The notes beneath the pieces are model-generated. The model worked only from the letters and a program-made list of their open reading frames with translations. It was not told the DNA's origin and made no database searches. A DNA stretch of 64,000 bases, from NCBI GenBank assembly GCA_015680905.1, contig CM027379.1, positions 90,295,501 to 90,359,500 of the forward strand, read 5' to 3'. Source of the DNA: Coptis chinensis (lineage: Eukaryota > Streptophyta > Magnoliopsida > Ranunculales > Ranunculaceae). Below are positions 37,955-49,519 of the stretch, one piece after another (the first letter of the stretch is position 1; every line of letters starts with the position of its first letter). A program made the translations under genes and the position numbers.

Positions 37955-38382
37955 TTAACGAACACAATGCGAGCTCACATTATAGTTCCCTTCAGAAATA
38001 GTTGCGTTCATCAAAGGTTCTACAGCAGTAAACTGGGAATCCTGTAATGTGGGATCGAGATGGTGTCGAGGCGGAATGCCTAAAATCTCAGCCAACAACC
38101 CAGTAGTAATCTCTCTCCTCCTCCCAGCCACCTTAACGAAAATTCTATTCCCATCCAACTCCCTTGTCCTGTAAAACTCTCTGACCAAATCTTCGTGGTA
38201 AAAATCGTCTGTCGAGTACCACAACCCACTGTAGTAAATGCGTGCTCCGGCAATATGTGACTTCTTTGAGACATTGAAGTTTTGATAAGTGTGTTGGTTG
38301 GAATAAGGTAGGGAGGCGTGTTATAAAACACTCTAACTAAAAAATAATGGCAGGAGGCGCGGTGGTGGTGGTGGCAGTTCAA
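37955..38382 (-). pseudogene. Plant-transposon-type ORF of outer A, N-terminal part
   Basis: Two overlapping minus frames (38080-38382 and 37955-38224) carry MSQRSHILPEHAFTTVGCGT, DFYHEDLVREFYRTRELDGN and REITTGLLAEILGIPPR. The EILGIP phrase and preceding VREFY-type helix fit the putative plant transposon protein family, as in 28009-28266. A one-base shift joins the two frames. Confidence 0.65.
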
Positions 38383-39217
38383 AATTTTTGAAATTTCGGT
38401 GGTTTTTGGTTGTTGAAATCGGTGGAGGTGGTGGTGGGTGTAGGTAGGAGGAGATTTGGGGTGGGTTTAAACTTGGGGCGTGGTTGTGTTTAGGTTTTAT
38501 ATTTATTTTTATTTTATTTTAGGTTTGAAGCTTTGTAAAAAATTTTTTTGTTAATGGCGTTTTGGAAGAAGAGGAGGAAAGAAGGGCGATGATCGTTCTT
38601 GGAGTTCAACGCTGGGCTTGACCCAAGCCCAATTCGAAACCCATAAAAAATTCGTTTTTTAGTGCAAATTCAAACTAAAATTGCCACTTCGTTACCGATA
38701 TGATTTTTGCGAATGAGATATGGGAATGATCAGGAGAGAATTTCCAATCTAATGATCCATAAAACACTCTATTCCGACCGTGGGTGACATATAAGAACAT
38801 GGAAAATGTCTCGAAATGCATGCATGACGTAAGTTATGCGCACAAATGAAATCTAACTTAATAGAAAATGTCAATCCGAATCGTAATACGATTAACGGTC
38901 TAAACAACACAACTAGAAAGTTGACCAATCCAGGACGGAAACGAACACCCCACCCCCAAACAAATTTTAGACATATAGTTGAGAAAATTTGTTTTTAAAA
39001 GTGGGTCTTTTAAAGTCAGATTCCCGAGACTTCTTAACTTACTATGTTTGTGATTTTAACAAGTTTTTATTTTTAATGAATAAAATTTTAATATAAGAAA
39101 AACAAGAAAGCATTAAAAGCATAATTCACACCATAGGAGGACATGACTCGAAACCCGAGAAAACATGCAAGAGTGGAAAACGTAAATTATGTTAACCGTG
39201 GACTTAGGATCCGATAC
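38383..39217 (-). other. Spacer in outer A, no gene seen
   Basis: G/T-rich at 38340-38470, otherwise A+T-rich. This is where reverse transcriptase and integrase would be expected in an autonomous relative, or the spacer after them; neither is found. Confidence 0.5.
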
Positions 39218-39353
39218 TTACAGCCACACACTCCATAGGGAGGGCCCGGTTACCTTAATGGTGTACTTACCAATATATGGAAATGAAAGAAAGCACACCA
39301 AGCAACAAAATGAGTCATTTATAGTCAGATACTCGAGACTTGAACAAATAACT

Positions 39354-39395
<42 letters not shown>

Positions 39396-40208
39396 CTGCA
39401 GGTTCCATATATTAACAACCTAAAGAGTTGTGGGTCTTTCCATAAATAAATAACATGGAATGCATTCCCAAATAGAATTAAGCACCAAGATTTCCTACGT
39501 CGCAACCTAGTGGAATGAAAGCGAAGTCTGATAGACCTCGAACATAACCGAGCATGCACCTTCTTTTTCATCTCTAAACGAGGGGTTATCCAAGTGAATG
39601 AGTGTGAAACAATGGATGGTTGTTGATGATATGGTGGATAAGGATAAGTGTTAAAAGGAAAGAATGGAAAGAATGAAAATGTTGGTTTAGCACAACCCTC
39701 ATTCATGGTGTGGGTAGGAAGTGTCACAACCCTCATCCTTGGTAATTATTTTCATATTAGGAAGATTTAGATAATCATTAAGCACAGAAGAAGCAAGAGG
39801 GTCAAGTGCAAACCCTAGGTTTCGTTGAAAAGGTGTAGGATAGGGTTCATTGATGGAAGGTGAATAATGTGAGGTGGGTGAATGGTTATCAATAGGAGGG
39901 GACTCTCGAGGTGGCGAAGAAGAGTTGCAAAAGAGTTGAAGCAAATCTTCCTCAATTTCCTCAACGTCCACAGAGTCCTTATTAAAGTTGGAACTTCCAA
40001 AGGAAAGGAATTTGTGCATCTGATTATTTGGAAACTTGGTTTTAAAATAATCATGAGCTAAACTTTCGATCATGCTAACCTCTCTATTGATATTGATATC
40101 AAGAACCTGTGTGATCTGTTTAAATACATTGACCTCAGCAGAAAGATGGCCAAAAGATAAAGACATCGAACCATCGCGATAATTTATAAGAACGTTGGCA
40201 GTTGCCAA
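39218..40208 (-). pseudogene. Protease-downstream region and basic tail of outer A
   Basis: The frame 39699-40208 starts inside the protease second half (NVLINYRDGSMSLSFGHLSA) and runs through an acidic linker. It continues in another frame (39218-39736) with a basic tail: KKKVHARLCSRSIRLRFHST, RLRRRKSWCLILFG and a hydrophobic LWKDPQLFRLLIYG end. The same tail follows the same linker in inner A. In B this linker leads instead into reverse transcriptase. A TA microsatellite has grown into the end of the tail. Confidence 0.75.
39355..39394. repeat. (TA)n microsatellite in outer A
   Basis: About 20 TA units at the end of the basic-tail ORF; inner A has no such run at the matching place. Confidence 0.95.
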
Positions 40209-40225
40209 GAAGGGGCGCCCTAAAA

Positions 40226-40520
40226 TTATTGGGACAGAGTCATTAGCGACTTCTGTATCGAGGATAACAAAGTCCGCAGGATAGTAGAAATCTTGAACCT
40301 TAACCCGGTAGCGTTTTCCACTACACCCTTAGGATACTTGATAAACCTATCGCCTAATTGCAACGTCATAGTTGTAGGTTGCATTTCTTGTAGACCTATT
40401 TGTTTATATAAAATAATAAGGGAGTAAGTTAACACTCGCTCTCGGTCTAATAAAAGCAGCTGGTTGTGTGAGTATCTCCTAAGGTGCATTGTGCAGTGGG
40501 GCTGACCCGGGGTCCTTGTA
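40226..40520 (-). pseudogene. Protease of outer A
   Basis: The frame has LYKQIGLQEMQPTTMTLQL and DRFIKYPKGVVENA, matching the protease of B and inner A. The active-site DxGAS region is garbled (LLLDRERVLTYSL), so the catalytic Asp motif is not readable as in B. Confidence 0.75.
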
Positions 40521-40679
40521 CTTAACTATTCCATTATGTTACGATAAAGTTGGAACATGTTCGATTGAAAAAGACGTCTTTTGGAATATTTGTCCCTCGC
40601 CTAGTAGTGCACAACTCCTTAAGAAACTTAACGTGGTGAGGTAATTTTTTAATTAAATACGAAAAGGGTAGGTTAATCG

Positions 40680-42406
40680 TTAGATTTTGAAAACTTCCCT
40701 AATCTCGTCAAAGTTTGTATCTCTTTTTAACATTGCTAATTTCTGGGGAAACGGTGGTTCCTTACTTTGTTTAGCGTATGGTTCAACTGGATATCTAACC
40801 TTTGCTTTTTGTTTCTTAGGTTGTGGTTTAACTGGTACCTCTACAGGGGTAGGATCTTCAGTTTCTATTTCGGTATCTAGTATAATATCTAGTGTAGGAA
40901 CTCCTTGTGGGGTAACTATATACATCGTTACTTTGTTATCCAACACTCTGCCTGAACGGAGAGTGGTGATGGAATTTATCTCTCCTACATTTTCATTTTC
41001 GTTACTAGTATTAACGTTTACTTCAAAGGCTGTGTTTGGTGTTTTAGGATTAGGTATCGCTTGTCCTGGAAACACACCTTTGGGTTGTACCTTCTCTTGA
41101 GCTAACTGCTGTAAGAAAAGTTAGATGGCTTGTAAAATCTGTTGTTGAGTTTGCATAAAGGTATCAAAGCGATCCGCTTGTGGAGTGGTATTTATTATAG
41201 GAACTATGTCACGTTGATTATTTATGGGTGGGTTGTGATAGTTATTATTATTAATCGGAATGATACCTCGATTTGCATTATAATTATTATTGTTATAATT
41301 ATTATAATTACCCTGGCCTTGTCCTTATCGTGGTTGAGCTTGATTGTTATAATTATAATTACCCTGACCTTGTCCTTGTCTTGGTGGACCTTGTTTGTAA
41401 TTGTTTGTTGGCCTATCATTTGGGTTAAACAACCTTGGAGGTTGTTGATTATTTCGCCAACCGAAATTGGGGTTTTGTCGCCAAGCTACATTAGGTTCGC
41501 TATTAATGGAATAAACATTATCTTGTTGTGATTGTTGTTGTTCATATGCGAACGGACAATAGGAGTCGGGATGCTCTGGACTCAAGTAGAAATTACATGG
41601 ATTGGAGTTGACATTCATGACGGGATAGGCGTTGTTGAACGAAATAGCCTCTACCTTTTAGCTAGAGATTCTATTAAATTTTTAAGTTCCGGATCGGGTT
41701 TCATCTCAAACATACCGGTGGCTTTAGCTGTTGTAGAAGAACTAGCGGAACGGGAGATATCATCACTACCCCCCCAATGATTATTCCGCTTAGTCTGATC
41801 TTCTAAAAATTTATAAGCCTCTGAGGCTCCTTTACTTTAGAAACTACCCCCATTCATTATGTCAAGGACTTCTTTATGGTGGTGTAGAAGTCCTTTGAAA
41901 AAGGCACGAACTACTATGTCTTTCGCTAGGTTATGGTGTGGACACTCTATAAGTAGGTCGGTGAAACGATTCCAAGCCTCTGAAAATGATTCATGAGGAT
42001 TCTACCGAAAGAAATGAATCTTGGAAAGCATTTCATCAGTCTTTAGTGGTGGGTAAAAATGTTCCATAAATAGTTGAACAAATTTAGCCCACGAGTCCAC
42101 AGGATTAGGCGCTTGGGCAGTTAACCAAGACGCCGCCTTATCGGCTGAAGTGAAGGGAAATACCCTCAGTTTAATTTGTTCAGCACCAACCGAAGGATGG
42201 TGGAAAGTAGTAAGGACTTGGTCAATCCTACACATGTGCTGATAAGGTTTTTCATGGTCTAACCCATGAAAAACGGGTAACAAATTAAATATATTCGGGG
42301 GGATTCGGAAATCCCCCACTGGGTCTGATAGAACGATGCAAGATTTAGGGCTATCGCTCAAGGCTTTTTAAAAGTCCAAGAGAGGAGACTCTCTTTCTTC
42401 AGCCAT
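40680..42406 (-). pseudogene. gag of outer A
   Basis: The start at 42406 (MAEERESPLLDF) is followed by a stop at codon 13. The capsid-like frame then runs at 42002-42361 with DFRIPPNIFNLLPVFHGLDH, RVFPFTSADKAASWL and LFMEHFYPPLKTDEMLSKIH. The nucleocapsid frame (41325-41618) has the zinc knuckle with Tyr in place of the second Cys (CNFY, H, C), then Asn/Gln-rich sequence. The last frame (40680-41075) has ITTLRSGR and FPQKLAMLKRDTNFDEIREV. About three breaks separate the frames. Confidence 0.87.
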
Positions 42407-42429
42407 AATCTCAGGTGTGGTGTGTGGTG

Positions 42430-43803
42430 TGATAAGAGCCCAAAACTGTAGTTTTAACCCCTTAATAATCATACTGTTAGACCAATTATGTGAATAATAA
42501 GTAAGAGTTAATACTGATTACGTGTTTTTATGCATTTCAGGGCTTCAAAGTCCATTATCTTGTGAAATGTGCCACTTTAGCGAGATAAAGGAGCAAAAGT
42601 CAGCAGAACTTCCGAATGCCATATCATTGGACTCAGACCTCGGATTGAGGCCTACCTTATGTCAAAACGACCGGCTCGGAAAGAGCTTTGCAATGGTCCA
42701 AGCCTTGACCCAATCAGAGGAGCATAAGTGGACGAAAAGTCTGTGGAAGCCAACTGCAGCTGAAGAGGCCTTTTTGGACTGAAAGAATTGGGTTTTGGGC
42801 CTGATTCTCTGGCCCAAAACATGGCTCCAAGCCCATGCACGTTTTTTGGATCTGAATGTATAAAAACAAAAGCTTAGCTCTTCATTAATGGTAGCTAGTT
42901 AGACCTAAATTAATATATAGAATTTTAGATCTAGTTTTATTAATTAATTAAGTTTTAGTTCCATTTCAATTCTTGTTTTAGATTAAGTTCTTAAATGATT
43001 GTTCTCCCTTGAATTAGATAATAAAATAGTTGTTCTTGATTCAATTTCGATTTGTCAATTACAATTGTTAGATCTAATTTCATTTACTACTTGTTATTCA
43101 ATGCTTAGTTGTTAATTAGATTTTTGTTATTGTTTAATTTAGATTAGTTAAATTTCATAAAGTTAGAATCTTTATATTATGTTTAGTTTAGATTCAATGG
43201 GAAATGTTAGTTTAATGAATCAAGGCTAAAACCTCCATTAGAGGGGTTGATGAAGCCTTGATGAAAACTTAGTTGTTTAGTATAGAAACGTTGTAGCATC
43301 TATTCCACTCTAGAAGGTCGCGTTTCGCCATGAGAATGGGTGGGCTGACCTCACATGCTAGTTAGTACTTGGTAGAAATGCCATGAACACTAGGGATTAG
43401 ACTTCGAATTCTTCCGGTGAAAACGTAAGAATCGAGATACCACAATCTGTACTAGGTCATTAAGTTGGATTCGAGGTGGATTCAATTCCCCTCTAATTCC
43501 TTTATCTAGAGTCAAACAATAGTATTTCCATAGCATTTGTGGTTAAATTCTAGTAATCATCTAAATTAAGTATCGTGAGTATAATATTTCAGAAGCTCTC
43601 ATTGACTTAAGAGCGACTAGTTAGACTTACAAAACAATCCATGCTAGGGAACTAGGAGTGGAGCGAACCCATTACTCCATTTAGTGCAATTAGCATTGAG
43701 AGAAGAAGCTTTGATAATAGACACGTAAAAGGATAAGTTTAGTTTACTTACGTTTGGATTCATCGTTCATTTCGTAGGTAAACTACTCATTTTATCATTA
43801 TCA
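42430..43803 (+). repeat. 5' LTR of inner A
   Basis: It starts TGATAAGAGCCC and ends ATTATCA. A TATA-like TATAAAAA lies at 42859-42866. Compared with the solo LTR at 18588 and the outer A LTRs, about 120 bases of U3 after GGAGCAA are deleted (near 42597). Confidence 0.93.
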
Positions 43804-44459
43804 AATGGCCATCTTATCTTAGTTGCACTTTAGCATTGTTTTCTTTGTAGAAGTAGTCATTTTAAGTCCCATTAAACCCACCCACCCTTTGTTTGATTCA
43901 TCTTTGTGGTTGCCGTTTCAGTTTTGGAAAAATTCGAAAAAAAATAATCGAGCGCCCACGCTTCAAAGAGAGCGACCAGCTATCTTCTTGGAATTCGTTT
44001 ACAAGAAGCTACCAGCTTCAAAGAAAGCGACCATTATCTTCTTGAGCTTCGACATTGCCTTGGCCAGCGCCCAATCGCAATACGAAGCGCCAGCCCCTTC
44101 TCACGAAAATTCAGGATTTCCACAGTTTGATTCGAACTTCGAGTTGCCAAGCTTTTCGGTGTTCTAATCTCTTATATACACCGAACACGCTGCATACACA
44201 AGACGCTATTCATAAAGCGAAGCAGGACGCTATCGGTATTCCTTTCTTCCATACCTCGCATTTTCGGTTAGAGGTTTTATACTAGTATATCGAATTGTTT
44301 GGAGTGTTGCATGTTAGTTAAGCTCAACTTAGTCTTGCATGAGATTAAAGTCCGCAGTCGAACAAAACAACAAACGTAATTACACCACAACAAACAAGTC
44401 TATCTAGTACACCACCCACGACACCTCTAACTACTATCACACACACCATACCTGACATA
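43804..44459 (+). other. Leader of inner A
   Basis: It begins AATGGCCATCTTA; the GC-rich core of the primer-binding site seen in outer A is missing. The rest is untranslated up to gag. An open frame at 43823-44167 has no family features. Confidence 0.6.
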
Positions 44460-46310
44460 ATGGCTGAAGAAAGAGAGACTCCTCTCTCCGACTTTTACAA
44501 AGCCTTGAGCGATAGCCCTAAGTCTTGCATCGTTCTAGCAGACCCAACGGGGGATTTTCGAATCCCCCCAAACATATTTAATTTGTTACCCGTTTTTCAT
44601 GGGTTAGACCATGAAAAACCTTATCAGCACATGCGTAGGATTGAACAAGTCCTTACAACATTCCACCATCCTACGGTTGTGTGCGAACGAGATTAAACTA
44701 AGGGTATTTCCTTTCACATTAGCCCGATAAGGCGGCTGTCTTGGTTAACTGCCCAAAGCGCCTAATTCTGTGGACTTCGTGGGCCAAACTTGTTCAATTT
44801 GTTTATGGAACATTTTTACCCACCCCTAAAGACGGATGAAATGCTTTCCAAGATTCACTTCTTTCGACAGAATCCTCATGAATCACTTTCAGAGGCTTGG
44901 AATCGTTTCACTATTTGCTTATTGAGTGTCCACACCATAACCTAGCAAAAGACACGTTAGTTCGTGCCTTTTTCAAAGGACTTCTACACCACCATAAAGA
45001 AGTCCTTGACATAATGAATGGGGGTAGTTTCCTAAGTAAAGGAGCCTCGGAGGCTTACAAATTTTTAGAAGATCAAACTAAACGTAATAACAATTGGGGG
45101 GGTAGCGATGATATCCCCGCTCACGTAGTTCTTCTTCAATGATTAAAAGGCCACCCGGTATGTTTGAGATGAAACCCGATCTAGAACTTAAAAATTTGAT
45201 CGAATCTTTAACTAAAAAGGTTGAGGCCATTTCTGTACAACAAAAGCCTATCCCCGTCATGAATGTAAATTCAAATCCATGTAGTTTCTGTTGGAGTCCT
45301 GAGCATACCAACTCCCACTGTCCTATAGCCTATGAACATTCTTGTTCCATTAATAGTGAACCTAACGCCCCTTGGAGACAAAATCCCAACTTCGGTTGGA
45401 GAAATAACCAACAAGTCACACCTTCAGGGTACAATAATCAATATGTTAGGCCAACACACAGTTATAACCAAGCTCCACCGGAGACAAGGGGCGAGTCGGG
45501 ATAATTATAATAATTACAACAACCAAGCACAACCTCGACAAGGTCAAGCACAAGGTCAATATAGTTATAATAATTATAATGCTAATAGAGGTATCGTTCC
45601 GGTAAATAATAACTATCACAATCCGCCCATAAATAACCAACAAGTCACACCACCCGTGACTACTACACCCACACAACCGGATCGTCTTGACACCTTCATA
45701 CAAGTGAGCCAACAACTTTTCCAAACCATGGCTCAATCTAACCAACACATTCTACAATCTGTTAATAATATAAACCAACAGTTAGCCCAAGAGAAAGCCC
45801 AACCAAAAGGCGTTTCCAGGCCAGGCGATCCCCCAACCCTAGAACAACAAACCACGGCCTTTGAGGTAAACGGTAATACTAGTACGGAACTACAACCGTA
45901 GGGTGAGCTAAATGCCATCACCACTCTCCGTTACGGAAGAGTGGTTGATAACAAAGTAACTATGCCTATAGTTACCCCATCAATACTCCTACACCGGATA
46001 TTGAACTAGATACGAAATAGAAACTCGAAGAACCTACCACCGTAGAGGTACCGGTTAAACCACAACCTAAGAAACGAAAGCCAAGGTTACACATCAAGTC
46101 GAGCCATACGCTAAATATAGAGCTAAACCACCGTTCCCTCAGAAATTAGCCATGCTAACTAGGGATACTAACTTTGAGGAGATTAGGAACGTTTTCAAAA
46201 ATCTAACGATAAACCTTCCTTTTCTCGAAGCTATAAAGCTACCTAACCACGCTAAGTTTCTTAAGGAGTTGTGCACTACTAGGCGCGACCAGACCAACAT
46301 ACCTAAAGGC
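44460..46310 (+). pseudogene. gag of inner A
   Basis: The start MAEERETPLSDFYKALSDSP at 44460 is chosen because it follows the leader and matches the other copies. The capsid part has DFRIPPNIFNLLPVFHGLDH, then several one-base insertions at about 44685-44800 break the frame. It recovers at 44820-45142 (SFHYLLIECPHHNLAKDTLV). The nucleocapsid frame (45139-45504) holds an intact CX2CX4HX4C knuckle at 45280-45321 (CSFC, H, C), then Asn/Gln/Tyr-rich sequence (45332-45901). The last part (46152-46406) has LTRDTNFEEIRNVFKNLTIN. Confidence 0.87.
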
Positions 46311-46339
46311 GCCTTTCTAACCAACAATTCCCAACTTTA

Positions 46340-47649
46340 TCCGAAAAATAATGGAATTGTTAAGTACAAGGACCCCGGGTCGTCCCTATCAGATGATGCA
46401 CCTTAGGAGATTCTCACACGACGACGACGTATTTACTAGACACGGGGCTAGTGTTAACTTACTCCCATTTTATTTGTATAAACAAATAGGTCTAGAAGAG
46501 ATGCAACCTACTAAAATGACATTGCAATTAGCTGATCGGTCTATTAAGTATCCTAAGGGTGTGGTTGAAAATGTCTTTGGTTAAAGTCCAAAATTTTACT
46601 ACCGGCCGACTTCCGTTGTCTAGACACGAAGTCACTAACGATTCTCTGTACCTATCATTTTAGGGCGCCCTTTCTTGGCTCGCTAACGCTTATAAACTGC
46701 CCGCGATGGTTCGATGTCCTTGTCCTTTGGCCATCTTTACATTGAGGTAAATGTTTTCAAAACTAGGACCGCGATATCCGATTCATCTACAAATGGAGAG
46801 GTTAGCATGATCGAGAGCTTAGCTCAAGATTACTTCAAAAACATGTTTCCGGAGAAACAGATTAACAAATTCCTTTCCTTCGGAAATTCCGACTTTTACA
46901 ATGACTCCCTGGTAGTAGACGAAATCGAAGAAGAATTTCTGCAACTCTTTTGTACTGCGTCTTTACCACTTCGCGAGTCCCCCCTTGCCAACAACCATTC
47001 ATCTTTTGATGCTATGACGGAAGATGAATTTTTCAATCTCTATCCCAGTGATCCTTTTGACCCAACTATTGAGGAATGTCTTGCACATATCAAGATTTCT
47101 GATGATATGGACTTGAGAGCTCTAGCTGAGAATCATTCACCTTCCCTCACCAATATTCCCCACCCTCCACCTTTTCAAAGGAACCTCGAGTTTGCACTCG
47201 ATCCTTTAGTTTCTCCTGTGCTTCATGATTTTTTAAATTCACCTATTAAACAAATACTTCCCAAGGATAAACCACTAGACACCTTCATTTTTAGACTTGA
47301 GACAGTCCCTAACTACACCATGAATGAGTTTTGTGCTAAACCCACATCCTCATTTTTTCCATGCTTTCCCTCTAAAACTTATTCCAATCCACCATATCTT
47401 CCACAACCATTCACTTTTCCACACTTATTCACTAGGACACCCTCTCGTTCAAAGATGAAACATAAGGTGCATGCTCGGTTATGTTATAGGTCTATCCGAC
47501 TTCGCTCTCATTCCACTAGGCTGCGTCGTAAGAAATCTTGGTGCTTGATTGTGTTTGGATATGTTTTCTGTGATATTTATTTATGGAACGATCCACAACT
47601 ATTTCGGTTGTTGATATATGATAAACTGCATATTCATACATATGTTTAG
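46340..47649 (+). pseudogene. Protease and basic tail of inner A
   Basis: Protease pieces include TRHGASVNLLPFYLYKQIGL (46351-46584), where GAS is kept but the preceding Asp-Leu reads Arg-His. Then a damaged stretch follows near 46590-46710. From 46714 one frame runs 311 codons: SLSFGHLYIEVNVFKTR, an acidic linker, ALDPLVSPVLHDFLNSPIKQ, and a basic tail with HARLCYRSIRLRSHSTRLRR and KKSWCLIVFGYVF, ending at 47649. The frame is one of the longest in the window and is matched in outer A. Its function is unknown. Confidence 0.8.
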
Positions 47650-48737
47650 ATAAAGTCTCGAGTATCTGACTATAAACGACTCAATTTTGTGTTTGGTGCA
47701 TTTCCTTTCATTTCCATATATTGGTGAATGCACCATTCAGGTAACCGGGCCCTCCCTATGGAGTGTGTGGGCTGTAAGTACCGGATCCTAAGTCCACGGT
47801 TCACATAATTCCGTTTTTCCACTCTTGCATGTTTTCTCGGTTTTGAGTCATGTTTCTCTATGGTGTGAATTATGTCTTTACTGCTTATTGTTTTCCTTTA
47901 TATTAAACCTAATTCATAAAAAAGTAAAAAGTTTAAAGATATAAAAATAGTAATCTAGCAAGTCTAGGAATCTGACTTTAAAAGACCCGACGTTTTAAAA
48001 CAAATTTTTACAAACTTGTTTTCAAAAATTTGTTTGGGGGTGGGTGTTAGTTTTTCCATTCTTGATCACTTAAATTCCTATTCTTACCCCCACCTCGCCC
48101 CTTGAAGAGCAGCTAGATTTCTTCTTGTTTGTTGTTTTGATATAGTTTTTTATTATATTTAGTAGATAGGATGTTACGTTGTTAAATTCGTAGTTAATTT
48201 TGACTTTTGTAGTGAAATGTTGTTTGAATGACAATATTAATATAATGTCGTTATTTTCATTGTGCGTGATTGTTTAATGTGATCCCACCTTCCCAAATTG
48301 TTTGGGGGTGGTGTTATCTATTCCAAAGATGATTTTATATAAACTTCATTTATTCTACACTCACAACCCACACTACACCTAACTTCCATCACTCACCTTA
48401 CACTCCCAATGCGTTTAGCCTCATTTTTTTTCAATTTTCAGCAACTCCGAAAGACTTCGGCTTCTGGCTGAGGCGACTCGGCCTCTGTATATTTTGTTCT
48501 CGAATTTTGTCGAAAGCGACCGACCCCCTCATACCGAAGCGACCACCCTCATCTATCGGACCTAGAAGCCGCCCAAGCTTTGGCCGACCGCGCTCAAACC
48601 AAACACCGGAATTCTAAAATTTCAGAGCGACTCAGCGCTTATAATGAAGCCCAGCAGCGACTTCCGTGACCAGAAAATTCCAGTTTTCTACGGGTAGTTT
48701 CCGGATCATTCACAGCTATTCCAGGCGTAATTTTGAG
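47650..48737 (+). other. Spacer of inner A
   Basis: No gene recognised. It includes TTTGTTTGGGGGTGGGTGTT near 48030, a polypurine-like tract away from the LTR. A second similar tract is near 48300. These may be remnants of internal polypurine sites. Confidence 0.5.
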
Positions 48738-49519
48738 ATGACATCTCCTACATTGATACCGGAACAATCTTTCGAAGATTTGTTTCAAAAGCACTACTTA
48801 TGGTGCTTGGTTTCATGAGGTGATCACACACGTAGGTCGGACCGCTTATGGTTCTTGCAAGCATTTGTTCTTGGACTTGCCATGCCCATTTAAATACAAA
48901 ACCCATGATGCTATTGGGTAGATAATATTCATGTCTACACTTATGACTTTTTGCATGAGGCTTATGGGTCCGGCATTTTCCGTGTAGAGGACCAAGGGAC
49001 ATATAACGTAGCCTTGGTAGCTTGTCCCTTAATGTGATACGGTAATGTTCTTTATCATGCTAAACATATTAGGGGAGTGGCATTTTTCTTCTGCGAATGA
49101 TGCCACTTGCGATGTTTTCCTTGCTTTAGCTGAGGAACGCCTGCTATATGATTCCTAAGACCTTAATGTCTAGTTTAGCACGAGCCCATAGCATGAGGCA
49201 TAAGTATCTTCTTATGCCTATATTAGTTTGCCGTATTATACTATGTTTCTTCCCTATTTTTTGTGCCCGTTTCACGGACTAGGTTGGGGTCGACATTGTG
49301 AGACCCACCAATTCTATTATTCGATCTTTCCGCAATGATGACTTGGCAAGGGTGGAGGATACAACCTCATCAGGTTGCACCTTACACCCCATCCGACCAA
49401 GTGGCGCTTAACAGGTTAGGATCCGTAGATGATAAATGGCGGCAAGCTTGGCAAATTATAATGGCATGGCAGGATGCAAAGGAACCTCACTTCTTTATAG
49501 AAGAGGAGGATGACGAGTA
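48738..49519 (+). pseudogene. Plant-transposon-type ORF of inner A
   Basis: The start MTSPTLIPEQSFEDLF at 48738 matches the ORF starts in B (31598) and outer A. Stops follow at once. The C-terminal frame (49335-49520) reads MMTWQGWRIQPHQVAPYTPS and KWRQAWQIIMAWQDAKEP, ending in EEEDDE and a stop at 49520. The function is unknown. Confidence 0.65.
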
